This document shows positions 52,937-64,000 of a stretch of 64,000 nucleotides of DNA, piece after piece. Within the stretch, counting starts at the first letter, position 1; each line of letters opens with the position of its first letter. Both the position numbers and the translations under genes were made by a program. The notes below the pieces were generated by a model. That model made no database searches. It worked only from the letters and a program-made list of their open reading frames with translations, and was not told where the DNA came from. Source of the DNA: Puffinus mauretanicus (lineage: Eukaryota; Chordata; Aves; Procellariiformes; Procellariidae); the NCBI GenBank assembly GCA_023333565.1, contig JAJKFH010002581.1, positions 248,001 through 312,000 on the forward strand, given 5' to 3'.

Positions 52937-53053
52937 TCACTGCACCAGGCACCCTAGAAGGACCAAAAGACCAGCCCCAACCTTGCCGCCGCAGGTCCCT
53001 GCCCCGCGGGCTGCGAGCGCCACCTGCCAGCACCCCCCGGCCGCCATTTCCAT
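52937..53053 (-). CDS. Possible first coding exon in the CpG island (unidentified protein)
   Basis: On the minus strand an ATG at 53053-53051, and a second in frame at 53047-53045, opens a 38-codon frame beginning MEMAAGGCWQVALAARG. Reading into the last part would be intronic if a donor is used. Possible donors are CAG|GTGGCG, ending the exon at 53024, and AAG|GTTGGG, ending it at 52982. The second ATG lies within a YY1-type element, a common arrangement for housekeeping genes. The alanine-rich, arginine-containing start would suit a mitochondrial leader, but that is speculation. I do not recognise the protein. The frame could equally be 5' UTR or chance coding within a GC-rich island. Confidence 0.22.
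   Translation of the reverse strand: MEMAAGGCWQVALAARGAGTCGGKVGAGLLVLLGCLVQ
53039..53050 (-). promoter_or_regulatory. YY1-type element overlapping an ATG
   Basis: On the minus strand the sequence reads GAAATGGCGGCC, one base from the AAGATGGCGGC YY1 consensus. In many vertebrate housekeeping promoters this motif lies just downstream of the transcription start and includes the start codon, fixing the direction of transcription. Here that direction is leftward. Confidence 0.5.
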
Positions 53054-53274
53054 CTTCCAGAAGGCTCCGGCCCTCCCCGCCTTAGAGAAGTCCAGGCAGC
53101 ACCGGCGGGCCGCCCTGCCGCTCACCTGCCCCCGAGGTTTGGTGCTTCCCCGTTCACGTTTGACTGAAAACGCGTAGGAAACCTGCGGGTGCGTGGGGCC
53201 AGGGACCCCGGGGTTCTTGCTGCAGCTGTCACGCCTCACCTCAGAGCCGCGGGCGCCTGCGGGGCTCCTTACGC

Positions 53275-53290
53275 GGGCGGCGGCGGGCGG
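53275..53290 (+). promoter_or_regulatory. Paired GC boxes
   Basis: Two GGGCGG hexamers, Sp1-family sites, are spaced by four bases in the densest CpG part of the island. Confidence 0.55.
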
Positions 53291-53400
53291 GAGCGGGAGG
53301 AGGGAAGCGGCGCGGGGAAGCGGAGGGTGCCCCAGCGGGGCCGAGCCTCGGTGGGTCTCATGAGCCCTGGCGAGCTCGCTCCTACCGCGCGGAGGTGAAA

Positions 53401-56400
53401 AAACCCCAATGTTTCTGAGAGGAAGGTGGCAAGCATGGATTAATTAACTGGTCCACAGAACCATGCTCATGAAGGACACCTGAGCTCGGGAGGAATTTCT
53501 TAAATAGTTTACTCATTGCCCAAGGAATAGGAAACAACAGGCTAACTTGCAGAGAAAGGAGAAAAAAAAAAAAATCTGTTGTAAATAAATAAACTCCCTC
53601 AGGACTTTTCAGCAAAGGGAAGGTCTGGTGATGAAATTTGCTGAGCAGGCCACAAGAGCAAGCATAGCGTGTTATTGAATTAATAACACTTAATTGACTT
53701 GTATTTTACAAATGGACACCGAGAATAACAAAATAGATGTGAGGCAAAGCTGAGCTTAAAGTTTTCCCAAAGAGATAGGTGAAATAGAGAACAAAACATT
53801 TTGGTGCTGGCATCTGATGTTTTCCTCAAGAAATAGGGCTTGATGCCAAAAATACTCGGGAATCAGTGTTTGAAAGGTTAATTAGATTCTCCGTAAGTGT
53901 TTCAATTACAGGAATGAGACATTATCCCATTTAATATGTATCCCGACACATCCTATTTGTTTCAGATGTTCTCTGCCACAAGATTTTTCTTTCGTAGATA
54001 AGCGTTATTAATCATAACGTCCTCTGACAACTTCATGTTTACAACTCAGACCACCTCTGGAGGCAAAGGGCTACTCTAATCAAGATGTTTAGTTAAAGCT
54101 GTTTACCTCTTCCATCAGCAACAGGAAAGCTGCTCTATTCAAGACACCGCAGTAGCCCAGAAGTGAACTATGTGCTGTGTTTCTCACACCAAACCTTAAA
54201 TCTGAATTCTGCGAGATGAAGCTGTACTTGAAGACCCAAGATACCCTCTGAGTAGCCATGAATTATACATAGAGCTGCCCAACCTTGTTAACTGCACAGG
54301 ATTAGTCATGCAGAAATTCTGGTGCGTAGTGCACCCTCTGGATTTCATTCTAGTTTCAAGTTACATGGAATTAGATGTAGTTAAGTAAGCATTTGTGAGA
54401 TCAGAACTGTTTTATGTTTTGAAAGAACAGTTTTCTTTCTGAAAATGTAGTTTTATCAAGATCAGAATATTTTCCAAGAATATTCCAATTTTTCCTTGCT
54501 CTGAATTAGTAAGTGTAATTAACAATGCTTCAGCAAGGTAAAAATATTTAGTTTGAATTTCATTCCTTCAATTTCAGTTAAACTTCTGTAACAGAAAATA
54601 ATAAGAGTAGTTGGAGTGGTTTTAGTAAGTTCCACTTCAAGTCAGATAAACACTTCTGAAACATTAAAAATCAGTGACAGATGAGTAAAAGGGAATGGCA
54701 ATAATTTTGGGAAACAATTTTGAGAATAAATGGTGCACCACTCTTTTTGGCAAAGGTACCATGTCATTTGAACAGGCTGTGCTAGGGTTTGGGGGCTTTT
54801 TTTCCATAGCCGTAAGATCCATGTATAATTTTGCTACTGAACTTAATAAGGGCAGAATTCTACCCAGTGTCTACCATTCCCATGGAATATTGGTTGTGAG
54901 AGAAGATAAAAATGCAACAGGCTTTACACAATATCTGTGTTCTTGCTTTATGTCTTTTGGGTTTTTTTGTTTGTATGTGTGATTCTGAAAACATTTGATT
55001 AACATACAGTATGAGTTTCCCTCAGACTGTTCAACTTAAATCCAAACAAAATTTGCCAATACTGAGCAGACTGATATGATGTCTCTCTGTTTCTCAGATT
55101 TATAGCAGTTAGCCTAAATTAGTACTCATGTAAATGGTGATAGTTCTGTTGTTTTCAACAGAAGTAGGATTACATCTCTGGTAACAGAATCCAAGGAATC
55201 ATGTTTTTGAAAAAACCCAAGATTTTTTGGTGAAGTTTTCAGCATTTTTCAGAAGTTACTGGAAACTGAGACACGCTTGGCGCTAAACAAATAGGAGTGA
55301 CTAATAAAAATCTCTTTCTTTGCTTCCCCGTAACTAGGAATTTAGTCCACTTGTAGTCTTAGTGGATGAATAGACTCAGTAAGGAGACACAAGGTGCTCA
55401 AATAAAAACCTAAAAGATCTGCTAGAACTATGACATCCGAGGTTTTACTAGCTGGCCATTTGTAAATGATCAAAGTATTTCTAAGAAATTGCAGTATTTA
55501 AAATGGAAATAACAGTTTTCCTTTATCTTAAATTTTACCTTTACACAGGATTGGGAAGTTTTGTTTTCTTTCTTAAGATAGGTTATGTCATAATTTCAAT
55601 GCAATCTAAAACTCCCTCTGTTCTTTTCATTCACTCCGTCTCCTAGTGTTAATCCTAACCAAAGCCACAAGTCCCATCCCTGTGGGCATTAAAAGGAAAT
55701 GTTTCCCAGTTTTTAGGATTTGTAACTTCAATTATTTTTGCAATTATTTGCTAAAATTCATTTCTGATCTTGTTCTATAATCCCTGTTACAGTTTCTGAT
55801 CAATTATTTGATGCAACTTCAAAACAACAAATCTTAATTTGCACCTCATGGAACATTATGTTTTATGAGTGCTCTAAGGGTTGGCTATTGGTAGGAATAC
55901 CTCAGAAAAAAACAGCAAGTCTTCCCTCGGTATTTAAATCACTTGGCAATTTTTGCATAACAATTTAATTAGCAAAATTATCAAGGGAATACTTTGCACT
56001 ATTGCAATATTTCACTAGTTTTTAGCTGCCTACCAGCAATGAATGCTTCCTCCTCTAGTCCTGAAAGATAGATCTGATAAAGATATTGAGAAGAACAATG
56101 GATCATCCCTTAAGGGACCTAGATAAAGTTGCAGTCATTTTAAAATCTGCAGAGTACAGGAAACACCTAGAGTACATAAGGGTCATTCAAATTGATCAAA
56201 TATTAACAACTTAATAAGACTGGATCTGGCAGAGGGGGTTGTGTGTGCATATGTGTGCATGGTCATTCCAAGTTGCAATTGAGCTGCTTTTTAGTGTTAT
56301 GTTCTTATCTGGTCATTTTGCAATCCAAACAGTCAAAAAGAATTTTTTGGTATAATTTTTGCTCCTGTAACACATTTGAGAAATCACATAACCATTCATT

Positions 56401-59400
56401 AGGGTAGCGGCTGATATCCAAACAGGTTTGAGAATAGCAGAAACTTATTGCACAATGAGGTGCCTTTGTTTCTTGAATTACTACCCTTGTTCTAAAGGAG
56501 ACCTTTAACGTGAATTCTGAATGAGTACCAGTAGCTTGTAGAAACAACAATCAGGAGTCAATGATACGAGGTGCAAGCTAAGATAGAGGCATAGGGCTTT
56601 CATGACCAAATCTCTGTTAGAACCTCACATTCACAAAGAGCTTGACTGCAATTGCCACCTGCAAAAAAGCAATTTGGAAAAGACATTGCAAAGATAAGGT
56701 TAATGGAATTTTCCTAAAAGCAACTCCTAAGGGATTCTCTGTTAAAGGAACCACTTTCCACTTTGGATCTCAGTTTATTTCAGTTATTGGTCTTAGAAAT
56801 TTAAGCAGGTTTCTGACAATATAAGAATATAAATAATATGCAGCCTTCCTTGAACTCTTACAAATTAGCCAGCAGTGAGATTCAAGTGAAAGACCTCAAA
56901 ATAGCATCATCCAAACAGCAGAACTATTTCTTCCCACAAGGAAACTTAAAAGTGAATAGCAATGGAGTAATTGTTTACATTAAAGCCAGAACAGAAGCCC
57001 TGTTGACTTTCCCATTTCATTCAACTTGAGAATTCTGTCTGAGAAGAAAGGTACCAGCAGAAGAGCCATAGACTGTAGAGCTAAAAATAAGTACATAAAA
57101 CTAACAGATACTATGGAAACCGCCAAGATTACAGTGAAATTGGTAGAAATTAATAAGGTAGAGGGCAAACTAAAGAGACAACACATGAATGACCCAGGTC
57201 ACTCAAATGCTTGTACAGGAGAAATTTGCTAAATTTGGTTCCTTTCTGTTTTTTAATATAGGGCTTATAGAATACTTTTACAGAGGGGAAAAATGAAAAT
57301 ACTTTGAACAAACAGTTTGTCAAAAAAATCCCTCCATGGAAAAGTGTGATGAAAATATTTTATTCACTTTAATAGAATGCTCAAGGGAGATGGCATTTTC
57401 TAATTTTAAGGCCTAAAATAGAAAATACGCTATAGTGGAACATGATGGAAGTTAGGGACAGCTGTGTTGAAGTTGTATAGTAGGAAATGCAATAGCATTA
57501 TAAAAAGGATAAATTTAGACTTGTGGACTGAGAGTAAAGGCTTTTTGTACCAAGTGGTGCTTTTTGTTTCTGATCCAGATAAGAGAACACAAGTCATTGA
57601 TTCTGGAGTGCTCTCATCATCTCATAGTACTGTGAGTCTTTCAGCTTTCGCTATCAGTATCAGTGTGCAGACCTTAGTTACAAACCTTGTTTTTATCTGT
57701 AAGTTAAATGGGTTCATTTTGCACAAAAACAAGGCACACATAATTCATCTGCAAGTCAGATACAAAACCATGAAGCTCCTTTTCAGTCATACCAGAGACA
57801 GGCTATTGCACATCCTGTTCCCATCAGTTTGTAATGAAACAGAGTTTTGCCTTCAAGGTATTTCTTGGAACTAGTTTCATGTATTACATGGATACTCCCT
57901 TCTTGCCTGCATTGTTGGGGAAATATTAAAGTAACACTGCTTAGTTATTCATTACTTTACCTGAGAGAGGTCAGTGCCCGGCTGGCATCCCATGTATGGA
58001 AAAGATCATGAATGCATTAGGACTGACAGTCATCTGAGTTTTAGCAAGGTCTCCCTATTGGGAGCGAAGAAAGTTAGTTTATGAAAAGCAAATCATTCTA
58101 GAATTTTTGGTCATGATGACTGCTCATAATATTGAACTTTTATTTTACACAGCATATCTTCTTTAAGATTGGATCCTGTTTAAATGGTATTATGTAAGGA
58201 GATATGTGTAAACATAGCTGTAAATGGCTTGTCCCTCTATATTTCATTTATCTGTAGCCACACATGGACAGAGTGTTACAGAATAGATTGCATTGTGCAA
58301 AACAATGCTCCTGTTTCTATTTATTGAAGAAGGACTCTGATCTATTCATTTAGCACTATAAGGTACAATCGATGATCCTGAGCTTTCTGCCATTCCCTCT
58401 GTGGTTACACAGCTTGTCTTTCCTCTAAGTTATTGAACAAGAAGACAAAAAATGATTATTTCATCCATAACTCTATCTGTATTGGTATGTGAAATATATA
58501 AAGATATCCCAGTTCAGATTACATTTTGAATTTAAGGTTACATATGCAGTTTTGCAATAAGGGAAACAGGATTTTTTCCTGGCCTGTCTGTGGTAGTTTT
58601 TTAGAACATGAAGGAGAGCTCCATATGAACAGAACTGTAATGTTAGCCAACCTGCCAGTCAAGACACTAATCCTCTACACATCTCTACCGTCAGGAGACA
58701 GATACCTGGAAGCTGGTATGCAGGAGATAAAGAGAAAAGTTGGACAGGAACCAGAAAATGTTCAAAATAAAAACTAGATGCATATGTCCAGATATATTTT
58801 CCTAAGGAAAAAAAAAAAAACCCAACACTAAAATGAATGATACAAAAGAATTTTGACCTCCACAGATTAAACAAACAAAGCTGCATGCACATACTCATTG
58901 CTGTTGGTTGCTTCTAACTAACCCTTGTGTTCCAAGTACAGTATTTTGTCTTCACTGCATTTCCAGACAAAAAAGGCACAGTATTCATGAAAGTGGAAAT
59001 AACTGCATTGGTTAATTTTGAGTCATGTCACTGACTATGGAAAGCAAATTTAACTATTTAAAGAAATATGCAGTATTTTTATATCCAAGTCTTCACATTT
59101 GGATACAATGAAAACACAGTGAATTGGATAAGCAACAAAAACTATATTATAGTATCCAAAACTCACTGGTCATTGAATATTAAGTATTGTTTTCTTTTAT
59201 CCACTGAGAAAGAAGGAAATGTAAGGATCACTACAATTATTCTGTCCAGTTCTACTGCTTTTTTTTCTCGTCAGAAGTTATCTTCAAACAGATATCGTTT
59301 TTATTGATATAATTTCTGCCAGTAAGTCTTGATCTATACCATATACACAGGCCATTCATAAAAATAATTTGACATTCAAAGTTTAGTTGTTTTGACCAAA

Positions 59401-61752
59401 ACCATAAGTTATAAGAAATGTTTGTGCTGAATGACTCACTGATTACCTTTTTAATGTTAGGCTTATCTTAAAACTGTGTATATGAATACTTGTAGTTATG
59501 AATGAGAATTTTGCTTTTTGTGAATATTCTTGCAATACTTACTTAAAATTGGCTGGTTCACTAAATGTTCCTGCCAGTAAAGTAATTTGCTGGAATACTG
59601 TTGGAAAGCAAATACAGAAGGGGTGTGAATACATTTGAGAGAATTCATTTGCAAATCAAATGGATGGTGGAGGAGGAGTTGCATTCAATGAATTCAACAA
59701 AAACACTGTCACAATAAATACAAGAATATTTGGCAAGAATAACCTTTGCAAGACTTGCAACCTCTGTTTTGCAAAGGTATCCATATACGTAAAGTTCCTA
59801 CCTCCATGCAGATTTTTATCTATACCAACAGATGTAGAATTGGCCTATTGAACAGGTTGCAGAGCCAGATCACTAGACTAATATTAACATTTGAAGCTAG
59901 AACTGAAATGGCTTTTCTGAAGAGAAACCATTCCATAAAAAATTAGCCATTGTATATAGAATGAGGTAAAGTTATGTAATGTTTTATTCTTATTTTATGC
60001 TTTGTTAAAAAAGTGCATCAGGTACTACCATTATTGTCATGAAGGTGTCGGAAAGAAGCCCCAAAAAGTTGTGAATTCTACATCACAAATAATAGTAAAT
60101 ATGAAGTCAAAATGCTTTCAATAGGTACGTTTGGGCCTTTCTAAACAATAATTCTAGAGCAGGTACACTTATCCCAAGAGAACACAGATCTGTATTCCTA
60201 CGCAATCATTTTATATTCCATAAAACTTTCATAAGTTCACAGAATTAATAATATTAACAGAAAAGGCCTGTTTAAGTGTTCCTTTACTAACAAGAGCTTC
60301 AGACAGGAAAAGTTTTTACCATAATATATAAAAAACCTCTAGATGTTGAATTATCTTTGAATGTACTTCAGAACACTTCACTCCCCCCCAAATCCCCATC
60401 AGCTTCACCTATTTACAATCCATGAGAAGCCAAAACTAAAACCATAAAACTATTTCATTAAAGATATAATTGATAAAGAGAGCTAAGTCATGCAAAGCAA
60501 TAACAAAGAGCAAATTACAGCAAAACATAACATACCAGTGGTACCATCCAGCAAAGCACATCTACATCAGCAATAGAAACCTTTTCCTTGACATAATGAT
60601 TTCAGGTTAAAGGGTGTGTCTGCCTCAGAATAATTAGATCTCAAAAAAAGTAATGAACATATCAGTCAGAGAGAGAAGCAAAGAGTCAGCCTTTTGGAAA
60701 TGAATACAAGTGTATGTGAATTTATATTTATATGTATACACATTCATATATATTCATATACATATGAATAAGAATTTCTATTAGGTGTGCACAATTTTTA
60801 AGGGGAGGTAGTAAGAGTCTGCATCCTTTTCTGAGCTACTTAATATTGTACGAACAAAAAGAACAATAAGAACAAAATAGTAGAGCTGGCTCTCAGTTAT
60901 AATGTCAATTTATCAAGGCACTGTCTTCAGAAACAACTACATTGCTATTTTAATTGAAACTGAATTAATTGTGAAGTACTGTAAGTATGATTTTCTGGAT
61001 AAAATATGATTCATCTACTTAGTAATGGCATTTAATAAATATTGTTAGATCGACAAAAACATCTACAGATAAGAAGTTGGAAAAAAAAGGTTGGATAAAG
61101 TAAGGTTGAAATAGGAAAGGCTACATTTACAGTGTTACTTTTTAAGCATACCAGGAAGTGAGTTCCATTTCTGATGGCTGCTGTGGATTACATATTGCCT
61201 TCGGGGCATGGATTTTGGTAATCTATTCTGTATTAGCTTTCCCTACTTGGGAAAACTAATTGGAACTATTTGGTTCATTACAGACCAGAGCAAAGGTATG
61301 CTTACCATTTAGGCAGTATAAATGAACAAGTTAAGTTCAGATGAGAAAATAAAAAATAAAGAAACTTGACAATATAGATGCATTCAGTGGTATCTTCTGA
61401 TTATACAAATTATACGAGAGAAAAATACATCTTCCATATAGCTCCCAAAATATCACCAAGAGAGATCTAGCTTAATTATATGCTAGATGGAATATCATTA
61501 AGAACAATATACCTTAGCTTTTTACAAAGTTATTTTTTATGCAATAGAGAAATTTAGCTTAGCTAGTTATAAAATAGCTTAAATTTATAACACCATATAA
61601 TTAGCCTAGTTCCTTGTGATTTATTATCTAATATTGGTTAAATTTATATTAGTTGTTAACAAATTACTCTATGAGCAGTGGAAGTCACAACACCTGGATT
61701 CTTAACCCTTTGTCTCTAAATACCCAAGAACTGCCCTGTTCCCTGTTCTTAC
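53401..61752. other. AT-rich non-coding stretch right of the CpG island
   Basis: No recognisable gene. Open frames reach 136 codons (plus strand, 57464-57874) and 95 codons (plus strand, 54695-54982), with no domain signature. If the island promoter is leftward, this is upstream intergenic DNA; if bidirectional, it could be the first intron of a rightward gene. A perfect 9-bp inverted repeat is annotated at 60751-60770. Confidence 0.6.
60751..60770. repeat. AT-rich perfect inverted repeat
   Basis: TATTCATAT and its reverse complement ATATGAATA flank a two-base centre, inside a longer (TATA/CATA)-rich segment that starts near 60720. Cruciform extrusion is possible; no function is seen. Confidence 0.8.
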
Positions 61753-61902
61753 CTCCCCGCCCCTGGTGGTGCCCCTGGCGCCCGCCCGTGCTGCATGCCT
61801 GCAGAAAGCTGCAGCCGCAATTCTGATCTAATGTGCAGGACAGTTTCCTGGCTGCTACATGTGACGTGACTTCTCACCTGGAGATAGATGCAGCTCATAA
61901 AA
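61753..61902 (-). other. GC-rich exon-like pair on the minus strand
   Basis: Two intervals read like exons. The first, 61902-61878 (25 bases), has a strong acceptor (pyrimidine-rich CTCTTCTTCCTCACAG) and a near-perfect donor (CAG|GTGAGA). The second, 61798-61753 (46 bases, locally very GC-rich), has a usable acceptor (TTTCTGCAG) and a strong donor (GAG|GTAAGA). Joining them keeps one frame open throughout. The second part encodes MQHGRAPGAPPGAG, and the last codon is split. I do not recognise the sequence; it might be part of a non-coding transcript or an upstream alternative exon of the leftward gene. Without transcript data this is only a candidate. Confidence 0.25.
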
Positions 61903-63430
61903 CTGTGAGGAAGAAGAGCTAGTTTCCTAACCCCATTTTGTATCGAGTGGTGGTGATATATCTCCATCTTATTTTAAGTAGCGGGGAGCACACAGGACCA
62001 TCACAGCTCAGTCCATGGCTAACGCTGCCTAGCCCAGCATGATGCTGCAGGTATTTGTTGAGACAAACCCAACTGGTTAAATCACACTTCACATGAAAAA
62101 AAACAACTAGTATACTGCTATGACATCATCTATAAAAGGTGAATTATTTTTTAAATACAGTCTCTACCTGAGAAAGTAAGTAAAAGATGGAGAAAACACC
62201 TCACATTGTAACAGTTGTGTGTGGTTGTCCTGTGGGTTTCTAGAGAGCAAACCTTGAGATTTTGTGGTCCTTCTCATTTCTGCTGAATGCTATTCTCAGA
62301 CTGATCAGAGCTGCAGCAAATCATGCAACGTGAACAGAACAGATGATACTCAACAGTAGGAAATGACTGAAAGAGAGATTGGTATGGAAATTGTTTCTTT
62401 TTCTAAACCCAAACAACAAATAAAAGCAAGTCAGAATATAAATAATTAACTGAAAAGTGCACCTGCTGAGAAGGGACAAGTAGATGAATATTTGAATTAC
62501 TTTTAGTATTAATTCTGATATAAGTAGCTATCCCGAAATGGGCTAACAAGGTCTTAAAAAATGTGTTTGGTACTTGGGGAAAGTAAAATCTGAAAGAAAA
62601 TGTGGTATGTTGTGTCGACACTGGAAATTAATAGAGAAGCAATGCAATTAGAGTGATGATTGGCTCTCATCTTGCTAAACACAGTATATCCATATTCTGC
62701 CACCACAATTTACTTTGATCTTGTCTTTCTCTCCTGGCAATTATCAATTTTAATCAGTGTCCTTTCATTCCTCTTCTTGGATGACCAGGTCATTGTATGG
62801 AGAGATTAAAAAATTATGTAGGCTGCAATCCCTCAAGTGCCTGCATATACAGAAAGAGTCTTTGAAGTATGTGAAACAACTCATGCATCATGTTAGACAC
62901 GAACATAAATGCGTTTTAGACTGAAGCTTTAGAAAGCTAGTTTCTTATAGGGATGGAAGAGAGAAATAATCTTCCAAACTGTTAAAATAGTCCGATTTGA
63001 CAATTTCAGAAAGTAAACATTTTTAAAAATTTAATTCCATTTTCAAATAAAAATCATAAAGTTTAAAATTGAAAAAGAAATATAAAATTGAAATCAAGCA
63101 AAACTATTATTTTTGAAATATTTGTTCTAACTAATATTTCTAGTATTTTGATTTCACTAGATTTCAAAATGAAAAAGTTTTGAAACTGTAAAATATTTTG
63201 CAAATCTGTTAATTTCTGATAGACTGTAATTGGTATTTGTAGAGGCACAGGAAAAACAAATGCATTGCAAAGCTTGCCTGATATCTTTTAATTTAAAAAA
63301 AAGTTATATATCTGAGTTGGGCAATGAGACTTGTATGGAAGCCAGCTTCCAGTTGAGTTATAGAAAATAGTATAGTCTATACTCCCTTTTTCAATGAGAA
63401 TGCCCAAAGAAGGATTATGGCACATTTGGT
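61903..63430. other. AT-rich non-coding stretch
   Basis: No gene, RNA or recognisable repeat seen. Open frames are at or below about 72 codons. Confidence 0.6.
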
Positions 63431-63498
63431 CAGTACTGAATTTGAACTAGGTTCTAGAGATGAAAGCCTTATGAACTAATCTGTTGAGCTACGAAGTC
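63431..63498 (-). mobile_element. tRNA-derived SINE head (degenerate tRNA-like sequence)
   Basis: On the minus strand, TAGCTCAACAGATTAGT (63491-63475) fits an RNA polymerase III A box. AGTTCAAATTC (63448-63438) fits a degraded B box. The distance between the two is about 43 bases, as in a real tRNA. The D-arm and anticodon-arm pairings are poor and no acceptor stem or CCA forms, so it is not a functional tRNA. The best reading is the 5' head of an old tRNA-derived SINE, which would extend leftward from 63431. I cannot name the family. Confidence 0.55.
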
Positions 63499-64000
63499 CA
63501 CTGCTGTGCTGGTTTATAGAAATCCTATTAGCAGTGTGACTGAGGGGTCAAAAGATAAGATAGCAAACAGCTGGAAATCCTGGATCAGAAAATATTTTAG
63601 ACAAGAAATACATTTCTTAGCCATGTTGTGCTTAACCATGTATTATACATCTAGGAAGTATTGGTGACTAAAGGGTAACAAATTCTTCTTATATTGCTAT
63701 TCTGGAATCTTTGGAGTTTTTAAGGTTTTAAACTGCATCTATGCTACCTGCTGGGCCATCTCATGTCATGATGACTTAGCAGTCATTTTGTCTTCAGCAA
63801 GACATTAGGTAACAAATGCATATAGAATATATAATCAGCAAATTTGACAAATAAGATTTCATACATTTTATACCTTTTACTTCTCATAACCTCCATATTT
63901 TCTATTGAGGGTTCCTGCTGTCTTGAAATCCACTCAATATATTTCCTAGCTGTAGGTAAATGGCCTGGTCCAAAGTCCACTGAAATACCTAGAAAGATTC
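63499..64000. other. AT-rich non-coding stretch
   Basis: Nothing recognisable. A 65-codon minus-strand frame (63783-63980) has no domain signature and is treated as chance. Confidence 0.6.

Larger units (their letters stand above)
52800..53400 (-). promoter_or_regulatory. CpG island, probable promoter of a leftward gene
   Basis: I count about 46 CpG dinucleotides between 52981 and 53400, against near absence in the rest of the window, and GC content rises sharply. Two GC boxes (GGGCGG at 53275-53280 and 53285-53290) lie on the right side. Leftward 5' splice sites close to consensus lie at 53240 (GAG|GTGAGG) and 53126 (CAG|GTGAGC). A weaker one lies at 53024 (CAG|GTGGCG). On the plus strand the only comparable donor is GAG|GTGAAA near 53393. 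Donors to the left of GC boxes are what a minus-strand first exon needs, so I favour leftward transcription; a bidirectional promoter is not excluded. Islands like this mark constitutive promoters in vertebrates. The gene itself is not identified. Confidence 0.8.

Noticed and set aside
57464..57874. 136-codon plus-strand open frame as a gene
   Set aside because: No motif, no initiation or promoter context and no neighbour. Within chance expectation.
63431..63498. A functional tRNA gene
   Set aside because: The boxes are spaced correctly, but the stems do not pair and there is no acceptor stem, so a SINE relic is the better call.
1..64000. CRISPR array, operon, phage or biosynthetic cluster
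   Set aside because: No regularly spaced repeats, no clustered long open frames, and clear vertebrate retroelements throughout.

Overview
This 64 kb window is AT-rich vertebrate DNA, almost certainly from a bird. The diagnostic pieces are a 5'-truncated CR1 LINE on the minus strand (13020-15215) with the bird-type CR1 3' end (an ATTCTATG-like terminal repeat) and recognisable reverse-transcriptase blocks, and a solo retroviral LTR (37655-38193) of a kind I know from many avian genomes, bounded by TG...CA and a near-perfect 5-bp target-site duplication. Nothing suggests a prokaryote, plasmid or virus: there are no operons or Shine-Dalgarno-spaced genes, and nearly all open frames are under 160 codons, as expected by chance at this base composition.

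Layout. Positions 1-12.5 kb are AT-rich non-coding DNA with an ancient plus-strand CR1 relic (4655-5010) and a probable MIR SINE relic (6210-6290). Positions 12.56-15.2 kb are a repeat cluster: a G/T-only-like tract, an older CR1 fragment, and the younger 2.2 kb CR1. Positions 15.2-37.6 kb and 38.2-52.8 kb are intron-like or intergenic DNA with low-complexity A/C (or T/G) tracts, small duplications and palindromes. The solo LTR lies between them. At 52.8-53.4 kb there is a sharp CpG island (about 46 CpG in 420 bp by hand count) with GC boxes, a YY1-type element overlapping a minus-strand ATG, and two near-consensus leftward 5' splice sites. It is the best promoter in the window and most likely drives a gene transcribed leftward, so much of 1-53 kb may be its introns. 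Positions 53.4-64 kb are again AT-rich, with a small GC-rich exon-like patch near 61.8 kb and a tRNA-derived SINE relic near 63.45 kb.

I could not identify any host protein-coding gene by name. Several short intervals look like exons (acceptor, open frame, donor), but their reading phases do not chain together, so they are leads and not calls. I see no CRISPR array, rRNA, functional tRNA or defence/biosynthetic gene cluster, and no evidence for an unprecedented system. The most informative observations are the nested or adjacent CR1 copies, the LTR with an A/C-rich tract inside it, the recurrent strand-asymmetric A/C tracts, and the CpG-island promoter with an unassigned transcript.
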